Assembly (NCBI RefSeq): GCF_023062595.1
Contig: NZ_JALLAN010000002.1
Location: forward strand, 376,099-440,098
Direction of reading: 5' to 3'
Length of the DNA: 64,000 nt
DNA from: Arthrobacter rhizosphaerae
GTDB lineage: Bacteria > Actinomycetota > Actinomycetes > Actinomycetales > Micrococcaceae
In this document: one piece after another, positions 42,053 through 50,189 of the stretch
Position numbering within the stretch: position 1 is the first letter of the stretch
Layout of the letters: every line of letters starts with the position of its first letter
Program-made: the position numbers and the translations under genes
The notes under the pieces: model-generated
What the model saw: the letters and a program-made list of their open reading frames with translations, nothing else
Told to the model about the DNA's origin: nothing
The model's database searches: none

Positions 42053-43024
42053 ATGTCTACAAATGCCAGGAAATTCACGTTATTCCGCAATGCCGCCGCA
42101 ACGATTGCCGCGCTGGCGGCCCTGCTGCTGGCCGCACCTGCAACGTTGGCCGCGCCCCAGGCCTCAAACGGGGGGACTACCGTCATCGATCTCCCCGAAG
42201 CAGAAGGAGCTGAGGGGATTGCTGCCGGTAAGGGAACCACGTTCTTTGCTGGAGATCTTGTGAGCGGTGATATTTACCGCGGGGACATCCGTACAGGGAC
42301 GGCCGAAGAGTTCATCACGGCTCCGGAAGGCCGGGCAGCCGCCGGCATGAAAGTGGATGTGAAGAACGACCTCCTGTTCGTCGCAGGAGGCGGCACCGGC
42401 CAGGCCTACGTCTATGACCTGCAAACCGGCGACACCGTTGCCACCTACCAGCTCGCGCCTGCGGGAACGGGTTTCATCAACGATGTCACCCTCACCCAAG
42501 AAGGCGCCTGGTTCACCAACTCATTCGAAGGAGTGCTCTACTTCATCCCTGTTGACAACCAGGGGAACCTGGGGACCTTTGAAGTCCTCCCCTTGAGTGG
42601 CCCGGCCGCCAACGACACCTTCGGATTCAACGTCAACGGGATCACGGCCGTCCGCGGCGGCCAGACGCTGATTGTGGCACACTCCGGACTGGGCACCCTG
42701 TTCACCGTTGACCCCGAAGCCGGCGGCAGTGCACCGATCATGGTCACCGACACTGCCGGAAACCCGGTGGTGTTGACCAACGTTGACGGCATCATCGCTC
42801 AAGGCAACACCATCTGGGCGGTTCAGAACTTCAGCAATCAGGTCAGCCGCATCCAGTTGGATGCCACACTGTCCTCGGGCGTTGTTGAGGAAGTCATCAC
42901 CAGTCCGGCCTTCTTGATTCCGACGACGGCTGCCCTGATTGGCGGAACGCTCGCCTTGCCGAACGCGAAATTCATGTTGGGCGCCACCGAATTTGAAGTG
43001 GTGCTCGTCGACGCCCGGAGCTGA
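42053..43024 (+). CDS. Secreted SMP-30/propeller-like protein
   Basis: A 323-residue exported protein: a signal peptide (basic MSTNARK start, hydrophobic stretch, ALLLAAPATLAAPQA cleavage zone near residue 35) followed by about 290 residues of repeated beta-strand pattern with GDI-RGD, YVYDLQTGDTVATY and VNGITAVRGGQTLIV segments, typical of SMP-30/gluconolaconase-like beta-propellers. No catalytic residues can be named with confidence. The ATG at 42053 has a GGGGAGAA ribosome site, and the open frame upstream overlaps the glycerate kinase and is not used. A strong hairpin terminator follows. Confidence 0.8.
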   Translation: MSTNARKFTLFRNAAATIAALAALLLAAPATLAAPQASNGGTTVIDLPEAEGAEGIAAGKGTTFFAGDLVSGDIYRGDIRTGTAEEFITAPEGRAAAGMKVDVKNDLLFVAGGGTGQAYVYDLQTGDTVATYQLAPAGTGFINDVTLTQEGAWFTNSFEGVLYFIPVDNQGNLGTFEVLPLSGPAANDTFGFNVNGITAVRGGQTLIVAHSGLGTLFTVDPEAGGSAPIMVTDTAGNPVVLTNVDGIIAQGNTIWAVQNFSNQVSRIQLDATLSSGVVEEVITSPAFLIPTTAALIGGTLALPNAKFMLGATEFEVVLVDARS

Positions 43025-43055
43025 CGGCTCCTGCTGAGGCTGCTTATCGATCAAA

Positions 43056-43083
43056 CCGTGCCGGCCCTTTCGGGCCGGCACGG
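43056..43083 (+). terminator. Hairpin terminator after propeller-like gene
   Basis: CCGTGCCGGCCC (43056-43067) pairs perfectly with GGGCCGGCACGG (43072-43083) across a TTTC loop. It lies between the propeller-like gene and the convergent alpha-galactosidase, so it may stop transcription from both sides. Confidence 0.88.
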
Positions 43084-43118
43084 CCTGTTCGTATCAAGTG
43101 CTCGCTGCACAGTGCTAG

Positions 43119-45323
43119 CTACAAGCTGGTGAACTTCAGGACCAAGGCATGCTCGGGGTTGAGAATGGGCATCGGCAGGCCGACTTCCGCGAGGAACCGT
43201 CCTGTCGCTTCGGCTCCTGAATTAAGCCAGGCAGGCGGCTGCGTCTGGGTGAAGGTATGTCCATAGTCAGCATCACCAGGGGCCGGGAAGATGGCCTCGA
43301 CGCGGTAAGGCTGTTCGGGAACAAGGCCGGGAATGGCGATTCTTCCGGGCTGCTCGGCGAAACCGGTCCCCGTGCTCACCACCGCAAACAATCCGCCGGT
43401 TTCACCAGGTTCCGGCGAGGAAGCAGGTACGACCCCGTGGAGCATCAGGGAACCCTTGGGGACATCAGCCCTGATCATCGTGCCGGAGTGGATGAGGCCC
43501 CGGTGCTCCTTGTACAAGGCGATAAAGCGCTGGAGCTCCTCACGCTCCGGGCCTTGTACTTCACGGACGTCCCACTCCATCCCGAAGTGTCCGAACAGGG
43601 CAGTGATCGCGCGGAAGGACAGGTCATGGGTCCGGGCGGTGGTGTGGGACGTGGTGGGACCAACATGGCCACCGACCAGTTCCGGCGGTACTACCAGCCC
43701 GGTCCAGCGCTGGATGGTCTGGCGTTCGAGGGCGTCGTTGCAGTCCGATGCCCAGATCCGGTCGGTGCGTTCAAGGATGCCCAGGTCCACCCTGGCACCT
43801 CCTGAAGAGCAGCTCTCGATTTCGACGCCGGGATGCGCCTTGCGGAGCTCGTCGAACAACCGGTAGGCGGCCAGCGTCTGTTCGTGGACAGAGGCGCGCC
43901 CTGCGTGCCCGTGCTCAGTCAGGTCACGGTTCTGGTCCCATTTGAGGTAGCTGATCTTGTATTCCCGGAGGAGGGAATCGATCCGGTCAAAAATGAACTG
44001 CCAGGCGTCAGGATTGACGAGGTCAATGATGTGCTGGGAACGCCAGGGCAAAGCCAGCCTGCCGCCGTCCTTATAGGACAAGCTTGCCGGGCCTACAATC
44101 CATTCGGGGTGTGCCCTGGCTGTGTCCGAATCAAGGTTGACCATTTCCGGCTCCACCCAGAGGCCGAACTCCATGCCACGGGCATTGACGGCATCGATGA
44201 GCGGGTGAAGTCCGTCAGGCCACAGGGCGTCGTCAACGTACCAGTCGCCCAAGCCCGCCTGGTCGTTGCGACGGCCAAGGAACCAGCCGTCATCGAGCAC
44301 AAACCGTTCTACCCCGAGATCGGCGGCGGAATCTGCGAGCTCGATCAGAGTGTCGAGGCGGTGGTCGAAGTACACGGCCTCCCAGACGTTGAGGACCACT
44401 GGCCGCGGTTTTCCGCCACCGGCCGCCGGGAGTACGTGGTGAGGCCTGGCGCGGAACCAGCTGTAGAAGGCCTCGCTGATGCCGTCCAGGCCGCGGTCCG
44501 AGTATGCCGCGAACAGGGCGGGGGTGGTGTAGCTCGTTCCGGGCTCGAGGATCACTTCGGCTGAACCGAGGAGTTCCGAGCCGCCAATCATGGTGCGGCC
44601 GTCAGCGATGGTGTCGGCGAACTGTTCGTGGTTGCCGCTCCAGGCCAGGTGGGTTGCCCAGACCTTGCCGTGGCGGTTGCCGAAGCCGGCGCTGCCTGCG
44701 GCGAACAGGAGTGAGGAATCGTGGCCGGTGCGTCCGTGGCGTCCGGTTCGGACCCACGTCCCCTGCTGGATGGACCGGCGCTGGGGGTGGCGTTCGCGGC
44801 ACCAGCGGCCCGTCAGGTCAAGGAGTTCCACGGCGTCCGGTCCCACGGGAAGGACGGTGGCCAGCTCATCCAGCTGGAACGGCGATGATCCCGTATTGGT
44901 GACGGTGTGCCGCAGCTCCAGCAGCCCGCCGTCGTGAAGGGTGAGGGAGGACTCCACCGTAATTCCGGCTTCCTCATCAGCCTGGACGACGACGGCGGAA
45001 GTACCTTTCCCGGGAACGTCACCTGTGGCGACCACGGAGGCTTTCACCGCCCGGAGGCGAACCGAGAAGTCGAGGCCGGAGACGCCGTCGGAAATCCTGT
45101 GACCGCGGAGGGCGGGGCGACCGCGCCAGCTGGAGGACGCCTGGGGAAGCAGGCCTGCGGGAACCGTCGCGTCCACCGACGACGGCGGAATGGGCTCGCC
45201 GAGGATGGAGAGGTCCGGCAGCGCGGCGCCGAGATCAGCCCCCCAATGAATGACCTCAGCCTCCCCGTTGTCGAAGCTCATCACCAAGCTGGTGCCGGCG
45301 GAACGGAGGTGCAGGGGATCCAT
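43119..45323 (-). CDS. Alpha-galactosidase (GH36)
   Basis: A 734-residue glycoside hydrolase of family 36, releasing terminal alpha-galactose from melibiose/raffinose-type sugars. An N-terminal beta-sandwich (about residues 1-300) precedes a barrel with FVLDDGWF, the nucleophile Asp463 in YLKWDQNRD, SCSSGGARVDLG and the acid/base Asp527 in WASDCNDALERQ, then a small C-terminal beta domain. There is no signal peptide, so it acts on imported sugar. It is the last gene of the minus-strand transporter cluster, after a hairpin that separates it from the binding protein gene. Confidence 0.94.
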   Translation of the reverse strand: MDPLHLRSAGTSLVMSFDNGEAEVIHWGADLGAALPDLSILGEPIPPSSVDATVPAGLLPQASSSWRGRPALRGHRISDGVSGLDFSVRLRAVKASVVATGDVPGKGTSAVVVQADEEAGITVESSLTLHDGGLLELRHTVTNTGSSPFQLDELATVLPVGPDAVELLDLTGRWCRERHPQRRSIQQGTWVRTGRHGRTGHDSSLLFAAGSAGFGNRHGKVWATHLAWSGNHEQFADTIADGRTMIGGSELLGSAEVILEPGTSYTTPALFAAYSDRGLDGISEAFYSWFRARPHHVLPAAGGGKPRPVVLNVWEAVYFDHRLDTLIELADSAADLGVERFVLDDGWFLGRRNDQAGLGDWYVDDALWPDGLHPLIDAVNARGMEFGLWVEPEMVNLDSDTARAHPEWIVGPASLSYKDGGRLALPWRSQHIIDLVNPDAWQFIFDRIDSLLREYKISYLKWDQNRDLTEHGHAGRASVHEQTLAAYRLFDELRKAHPGVEIESCSSGGARVDLGILERTDRIWASDCNDALERQTIQRWTGLVVPPELVGGHVGPTTSHTTARTHDLSFRAITALFGHFGMEWDVREVQGPEREELQRFIALYKEHRGLIHSGTMIRADVPKGSLMLHGVVPASSPEPGETGGLFAVVSTGTGFAEQPGRIAIPGLVPEQPYRVEAIFPAPGDADYGHTFTQTQPPAWLNSGAEATGRFLAEVGLPMPILNPEHALVLKFTSL

Positions 45324-45362
45324 TGATAAGTCTCTTTCTGTACAAAAAATTCGATCATTGCA

Positions 45363-45409
45363 GGGCCCGCTTTACACGCTCGAGTGGATCAAGCGCGCAA
45401 AGCGGGCCC
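45363..45409 (-). terminator. Intra-cluster hairpin between binding protein and galactosidase genes
   Basis: GGGCCCGCTTT (45363-45373) pairs perfectly with AAAGCGGGCCC (45399-45409) across a 25-base loop. It lies 21 bases after the binding-protein stop. In operons such a hairpin commonly protects the upstream mRNA and raises binding-protein levels over downstream genes, or attenuates read-through to the galactosidase. Confidence 0.8.
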
Positions 45410-45429
45410 CGGAACTGCTAGCTGGGTTC

Positions 45430-46773
45430 TTACTTGAAGAGGGCGTTGACCTGATCGTTGGCTTCGCTCAACGAGCTGGCCGGCTTCTTGCCTGACAGGA
45501 CAGCGTCCATGGCCGGCTTCATGATGCCTTCAACCTTCGCCGCCTTATCTGCGATCGGGAGGAGGAACGTGGTTTCGTCCTTGACGTGGGTGGTGAAGGC
45601 GCTGACATCGATTCCCTTGGCCTCGAAGGCCTTGGCGGCGAGTTCCGAGGAGGTGCTGATGGCGGGGAACACCACAGCCTTGGAAGCTACAACGTCCTGG
45701 CAGTCGGCAGAGGCCAGGTACTCGACCCACTTGACTGAAGCTGCTGGGTTCTTGGTGCCGGCCCAAATGGAGTCGGCCAGCCCGTTGAACATGCTGGCCC
45801 GCTTGCCGTCCGGTCCCTTGGGGGTGGGGGCAATGCCGGTTTCCACTCCCTTGTAGCTGGTGTACTGGCCGATCATCCAGGAGCCGTTGGTGTTGATGGC
45901 GGCCTTACCTGCACCGAAGTTGTCGGCCACGCTGGCGCCGACTGTGGTTTCCAGCTTGGGCATGTAGCCCTTTTCTACGAGCCCGGTCCACCAAGCGATC
46001 GTTTCCTGGAACTTGGGATCGTCATAGTTGAATTCCTTGCCCCACGGGTTCTTGTCCGTGTGGGTCCAACCCATGGTGGCGCTAAGGAAGCTCCACTGGG
46101 TCTGGCCCGTGCCGGCTCCGGAGTTTTCCAGCCCCAGTCCGTAAACTGCAACGTTGTTCTTGTCGAAGCCGGACTCGTCTCCACGCACGCCGTTCTTGTC
46201 CACGGTCAGGTGGGCGATCGCTTTTTCGTAGCTGCCGCCGTCCTTGGCGTTCCAGTCAAGGCCCTTCAGCTGCTCCTCGGTGTAACCGGCATCGGCGATC
46301 AGCTTCTTGTTGTAGAACAACGCGATGGTGTCCCAGTCCTTGGGCAGCCCGTAGCGTTTTCCGTCTTCAGTCACCCAGAGATCGGTCAGGCCCTTGTTGT
46401 AGACCTCCAGGTCAAGCTTGTCGTTCTTGACGGCGTCGTCCAGTGCGAGGAGTTGCTTCTTGGAGGCGAACTCCGGGTACTTGGCCAGGTGGTTTGTGAA
46501 AACGTCAGGGGCAGTCCCGGCAACAAAACCGTTGGTCAGGGTGGTCCAGTAGTCGTCCCAGCCACGCTGGGTGACCTTTACTTTGATGTCAGGGTTGGCC
46601 TTGGTGAAATCGTCAGCGCACTGCTGGTAGGCCGGAAGCTGGTTCGCGTCCCAAAGCCAGTAATTGATTTCTCCCTTGGCCTCGGTGGATGCCGGCGCGG
46701 AGCCTCCGCAGGCGGACAGGGATAGGGCGATGGCTGCGGCGGCAGCGACGACGCCGATAGATTTCTTCATCAT
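45430..46773 (-). CDS. Sugar ABC transporter substrate-binding lipoprotein
   Basis: A 447-residue extracellular solute-binding protein of family 1 (MalE/RafE-like). The signal ends in a lipobox LSAC with Cys22, followed by a Gly/Ser-rich linker. The mature part shows NYWLWDANQLPAYQQCADDF, NGFVAGTAPDVF and PKDWDTIALFYNKKL, typical of oligosaccharide binders with aromatic stacking residues. It follows the two permease genes rather than leading them, which is the reverse of the usual order. The alpha-galactosidase downstream suggests alpha-galactosides as ligand. Confidence 0.92.
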   Translation of the reverse strand: MMKKSIGVVAAAAAIALSLSACGGSAPASTEAKGEINYWLWDANQLPAYQQCADDFTKANPDIKVKVTQRGWDDYWTTLTNGFVAGTAPDVFTNHLAKYPEFASKKQLLALDDAVKNDKLDLEVYNKGLTDLWVTEDGKRYGLPKDWDTIALFYNKKLIADAGYTEEQLKGLDWNAKDGGSYEKAIAHLTVDKNGVRGDESGFDKNNVAVYGLGLENSGAGTGQTQWSFLSATMGWTHTDKNPWGKEFNYDDPKFQETIAWWTGLVEKGYMPKLETTVGASVADNFGAGKAAINTNGSWMIGQYTSYKGVETGIAPTPKGPDGKRASMFNGLADSIWAGTKNPAASVKWVEYLASADCQDVVASKAVVFPAISTSSELAAKAFEAKGIDVSAFTTHVKDETTFLLPIADKAAKVEGIMKPAMDAVLSGKKPASSLSEANDQVNALFK

Positions 46774-46832
46774 GAACCTTTCGTTTTTACGTCTAAGCAG
46801 GGTGCGGTTGGGGGTGAGGGGGAACGGTGGGA

Positions 46833-47804
46833 CTATTTGACGCCGGAGAAGCCGATGGAGTTGACCACCTTCTTGCCGAAGGCGATAAAGAGCAGGAGGA
46901 CCGGAAGGGCGGCAATAAGGGTGGCCGCCATAAGGCCGCTCCAGTCCGGGGCGCCCTGCGGCGACTGGGACTTGAAGACCCCCAGGCCCACTGTGAGGAC
47001 CCGGACGTTCTCGTCCTGGCCCACCAGCAGCGGCCAGAAGTACTCATTCCAGGTGCCGACGAAAGTCAGCAAAGCCAGCGTGGCCATGGGGGCGGCAGCG
47101 TTGGGCAGCACGATCTGGAAGAAGATACGGAACTTTTTGGCGCCGTCGAGCATGGCTGCCTCTTCAACTTCCCGGGACATGCTCATGAAGAACTGGCGCA
47201 GGAAGAAGATTGCGAAGGGCGTCATGAACAGGAAGGGGAGGATAATACCGGCGTAGGTGTTCAGGAGGCCCAGGTTCTTGATCATCAGGAAGTTGGGCAG
47301 CGCGGTGAAGATCGGCGGCACCATCATGGTCGCCAGGAACAGGGCGAAGACCTTTTCGCGGCCCGGCCAACGCAGCCTGGAGAAGGCATAGGCCGCCATG
47401 GCGCTGAAGAAAACCTGTCCGGCAGTCACCAGAGTGGAGACAATGATGGAGCTTCGGAGATACCACCAGAAGTTGATCGCGGCACCGGAGCCGCCCTCAG
47501 CTATGGCTTCTTCAGGGGTTTGCAGGCCCATAACGCGTTTGAAAGCGCCCCAGCTGAAGTCGGCCGGCAGGAGGTTGCCTGCATTCGCAGCGAGGGAATG
47601 GTTGCTGGAAAGGGCTGTGCGAAGCATCCACAGGAACGGTGCAATGGTGACGATCAGAGCGATGACAACAAGGGCCCAGGCGCCGGCGCGGCCCCAGTTG
47701 ATGGGCTTGCGGGGCTTGGTGATGACGGGCTTGATCGGGGCATCAGCTCCGCGGCGGGCGGAGGGCCGGCCTGCATCTTGACGGGAAGGAGACGTAGTAG
47801 TCAT
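46833..47804 (-). CDS. Sugar ABC transporter permease (MalG-type)
   Basis: A 323-residue inner-membrane permease with about six helices and an N-terminal basic, Pro-rich cytoplasmic lead. The EAA loop is seen as EAAMLDGAKKFRIFFQIVLPNAAAP, and TFVGTWNEYFWPL lies near the last helices, both typical of the MalG branch. The ATG at 47804 follows AAGGAC and leaves 10 bases after the upstream stop; a longer frame would overlap. The cluster has no own ATPase, so a shared MsiK-like ATPase elsewhere is expected. Confidence 0.92.
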   Translation of the reverse strand: MTTTSPSRQDAGRPSARRGADAPIKPVITKPRKPINWGRAGAWALVVIALIVTIAPFLWMLRTALSSNHSLAANAGNLLPADFSWGAFKRVMGLQTPEEAIAEGGSGAAINFWWYLRSSIIVSTLVTAGQVFFSAMAAYAFSRLRWPGREKVFALFLATMMVPPIFTALPNFLMIKNLGLLNTYAGIILPFLFMTPFAIFFLRQFFMSMSREVEEAAMLDGAKKFRIFFQIVLPNAAAPMATLALLTFVGTWNEYFWPLLVGQDENVRVLTVGLGVFKSQSPQGAPDWSGLMAATLIAALPVLLLFIAFGKKVVNSIGFSGVK

Positions 47805-47814
47805 TGCGGGGTCC

Positions 47815-48765
47815 TTAGTCCAGATCCGATTCATTGCCCTTGAGGAACTTCATTTGAATGAAGGCCACCAGGGCGAGGATGACGAAGAGAATGACGGACA
47901 GTGCAGAGGCATACCCGAAGTCAGACTCGGTGAACGCCTTCTGGTAGATGTACATCTGGATCACCCGCGAGGCGTTGATGGGTCCGCCACCTGTGGTGAC
48001 TGCCACCGTGTCGAAGACCTGGAACGATCCGATCACAGTGACCACCAGGACGAGCACCAGGACGGGGCGCAGGAGAGGAATGGTGATGCCCCAGAAGGTC
48101 CTGGTGGGTGAAGCGCCATCCAGGGAGGCCACTTCGTAGACGTGCTGTGGAATGGCCTGGAGCCCGGCAAAGATCAGCAGGGCGGTGTAACCCATGTGGC
48201 GCCACACGTTGACGGCCGCGATGGTCGGGATGGCCCATTGCTCGCTGCCGAAAAACGCGATACGGGGAAGGCCCATCCAGTTGATGACCTCGTTCACGAT
48301 ACCCAACTGGTAGTCGAGCATCCAGAACCACAGGAGCGCAACGATCACGTTGGCCACGAAGAACGGCAACAAGAGGGCGCCGCGGATGAACGTTGACTTT
48401 GCCACCCGGTGCATGAGGAGGGCCAGGCCAAGCGCAATGACCGTCTGGAATCCGATGTTGATCGCCACATACTGGACGGTCACCGCCATCGAGTTCCAGA
48501 AGAGCTCATCGGCAAAAATGGAGACGTAGTTTTTGACGCCGATCCAAGTGGGGTCACCCAGGATGCTGTACTCGGTGAAGCTGAGGTAGACGCCGCGGAT
48601 GGTGGGGATCAGGAAGAAGACGACGAAGCCGATCATCGCCGGGAAGATAAACACCAGTGCCATTTTGAGGTCACCGATGCGTTGGCCCTTTCGGACCGGG
48701 GCAAGAGTCCCGGCCTTCTTGGTTCCGCCTGTCGGCGGGTCAGGAAGTTTAGTGATGGTGGTCAT
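47815..48765 (-). CDS. Sugar ABC transporter permease (MalF/UgpA-type)
   Basis: A 316-residue permease with about six membrane helices, the partner of the MalG-type protein. The segment MALVFIFPAMIGFVVFFLIPT is the first helix, and the EAA loop is EVASLDGASPTRTFWGITIPLLRPV in two halves. The ATG at 48765 has GGAAGG just upstream; the longer frame has a Cys/Pro-rich lead across the promoter and is rejected. It is the first gene of the minus-strand operon, driven by the promoter at 48809-48837. Confidence 0.93.
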   Translation of the reverse strand: MTTITKLPDPPTGGTKKAGTLAPVRKGQRIGDLKMALVFIFPAMIGFVVFFLIPTIRGVYLSFTEYSILGDPTWIGVKNYVSIFADELFWNSMAVTVQYVAINIGFQTVIALGLALLMHRVAKSTFIRGALLLPFFVANVIVALLWFWMLDYQLGIVNEVINWMGLPRIAFFGSEQWAIPTIAAVNVWRHMGYTALLIFAGLQAIPQHVYEVASLDGASPTRTFWGITIPLLRPVLVLVLVVTVIGSFQVFDTVAVTTGGGPINASRVIQMYIYQKAFTESDFGYASALSVILFVILALVAFIQMKFLKGNESDLD

Positions 48766-48808
48766 CGTCGACCTTCCGTAGGTGTGACATGGATAACAGC
48801 TGGGAGTG

Positions 48809-48837
48809 AATCTACACGAGTAGAAAGGCGGTGGCAA
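48809..48837 (-). promoter_or_regulatory. Promoter of the alpha-galactoside transporter operon
   Basis: On the minus strand TTGCCA (48837-48832) and TAGATT (48814-48809) are separated by exactly 17 bases. The start site would fall near 48802, giving a leader of about 37 bases before the ATG at 48765. The operator candidate at 48811-48824 overlaps the -10 box, as expected for repression. Confidence 0.65.
48811..48824. promoter_or_regulatory. LacI operator candidate O1
   Basis: TCTACACGAGTAGA is a 14-base palindrome with a central CG and one mismatched pair. LacI-family sites typically have this central CG and length. It covers the -10 box of the transporter promoter. Confidence 0.65.
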
Positions 48838-48887
48838 GAGTGAATTCTTTTATTTCCAAGAAGAACTTGCTGCGGGCTGTCTGTCTG

Positions 48888-48901
48888 TTGACTCGAGTAG
48901 A
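48888..48901. promoter_or_regulatory. LacI operator candidate O2
   Basis: TTGACTCGAGTAGA shares CGAGTAGA with O1 and contains the perfect core ACTCGAGT. Its centre is 77 bases from that of O1, close to seven helical turns. TTGACT within it could also be a -35 box for the oxidoreductase gene at 48973, so one repressor could control both directions. Confidence 0.55.
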
Positions 48902-48972
48902 TGGCGATGCAACACTGGGAATCAGTTGCTGCCCGCCCGGGCAGCGGGATTGAAACCATTCATGGAGGAACA

Positions 48973-50175
48973 ATGGCGTTTTCGCTGGGGGTCGTAGGGG
49001 CGGGTCAATTCGGGGGGCAGTTCGCCCACCTTTTCAGGCTTCACCCCGGCGTTAGCAGCGTCGTTGTCGTGGACGAACTTCCGGAAAGAGCCGCTTCGGC
49101 GTGTAAGCAATGGGGCCTCGACGGCGTCCTGGACAGCTTCGAGGAGCTCCTTGCGTCCGACGTCGACGCCGTTGCCATCTTTACTCAGCGCTGGACCCAC
49201 GGACCCTTGGTAGAGCAGGCACTGCGCGCCGGCAAAGACGTCTATTCGGCTGTTCCGATGGCTGTCTCGGAGGAGGAGATCTCACGGATCATCGACGCCG
49301 TCCGCGAGACCGGGAACGTCTACATGATGGGCGAAACGAGCTACTACAACCCCGCCACCGTCTACGCCCGGGAGCAGCATGCCGCCGGGCGGTTTGGCCG
49401 CGTCTTCTACTCCGAGGGGGACTACGTCCACGACATGGACCTCGGCTTTTATGATGCCTACCGGTATAGCGGCGGCGAGAGCTGGAAAGAGACTGCGAGC
49501 TATCCGCCCATGCTCTACCCGACGCATGCCATCGGCGGAGTCCTGGGGGCAGTTCCTGCCCATGCTGTCAGTGTGAGCTGCGTCGGAGTCAGTGACAGCC
49601 GCGGGGACGGTGTCTTCGACAAGGGCGTCAGCATGTTCGGCAACGACTTCTCCAATGCCACGGCCCTTTTTGAACTGAACGACGGCGGAGTGATGCGGAC
49701 CAACGAGATGCGCCGGGTGGGCTACCCCTCGCATATTCGTGAATCGCGCTTCAGGTTCTTCGGCACCGAGGCAAGCCTGGAACAGCTGGCCCATGTCACC
49801 GTGTGGCAGGACAAGAAGGACGTTCAGGACATCTCCGCCCTGATGGAGACGCGGCCCAGCATTCCTCTGGATGACCCCTCGCTTGCCAACGTTGCCCCGG
49901 AACTGCGCGATGCCTTCGTCTCAGGCCTGGCCCCTGTACACGATCCTGCCCGGCTTCCTGAGGAATTCCGCGGCGCCCCCAACGGCCATGAGGGAAGTCA
50001 TCATTTCCTGGTGGACGACTTCGTCACGGCCGTCAACAACCGCAGCATGCCGCCGGTGAACGCGTGGGTTGCTGCCCGGTTTACCCTGCCGGGGATCGTG
50101 GCCCACGAGTCAGCCCTCAACGGCGGTGAGCGCCTTCCTATCCGGGACTTTGGCGATGCTCCGCCGACTCTCTAG
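48973..50175 (+). CDS. Gfo/Idh/MocA-family oxidoreductase
   Basis: A 400-residue NAD(P)-dependent sugar oxidoreductase. The N-terminal Rossmann fold has LGVVGAGQFGGQFAHL, and the MAVSEEEISRIIDAV segment occupies the place of the usual EKP loop region (here AVPMAVS, without the classic Lys). The C-terminal domain has the DYVHDMDLGFYDAY region. The ATG at 48973 with GGAGGAA directly before it is chosen over a start 72 bases upstream that overlaps operator O2. It diverges from the sugar transporter operon and precedes the LacI gene by 14 bases. Substitution of the EKP Lys may alter chemistry. Confidence 0.88.
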   Translation: MAFSLGVVGAGQFGGQFAHLFRLHPGVSSVVVVDELPERAASACKQWGLDGVLDSFEELLASDVDAVAIFTQRWTHGPLVEQALRAGKDVYSAVPMAVSEEEISRIIDAVRETGNVYMMGETSYYNPATVYAREQHAAGRFGRVFYSEGDYVHDMDLGFYDAYRYSGGESWKETASYPPMLYPTHAIGGVLGAVPAHAVSVSCVGVSDSRGDGVFDKGVSMFGNDFSNATALFELNDGGVMRTNEMRRVGYPSHIRESRFRFFGTEASLEQLAHVTVWQDKKDVQDISALMETRPSIPLDDPSLANVAPELRDAFVSGLAPVHDPARLPEEFRGAPNGHEGSHHFLVDDFVTAVNNRSMPPVNAWVAARFTLPGIVAHESALNGGERLPIRDFGDAPPTL

Positions 50176-50189
50176 CTAGGATCTAAACC

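Noticed and set aside
46827..47843. Plus-strand frame of 338 codons opposite the MalG-type permease
   Set aside because: Charged low-complexity product rich in Glu/Gly/His; the complementary strand encodes a canonical permease with EAA loop.
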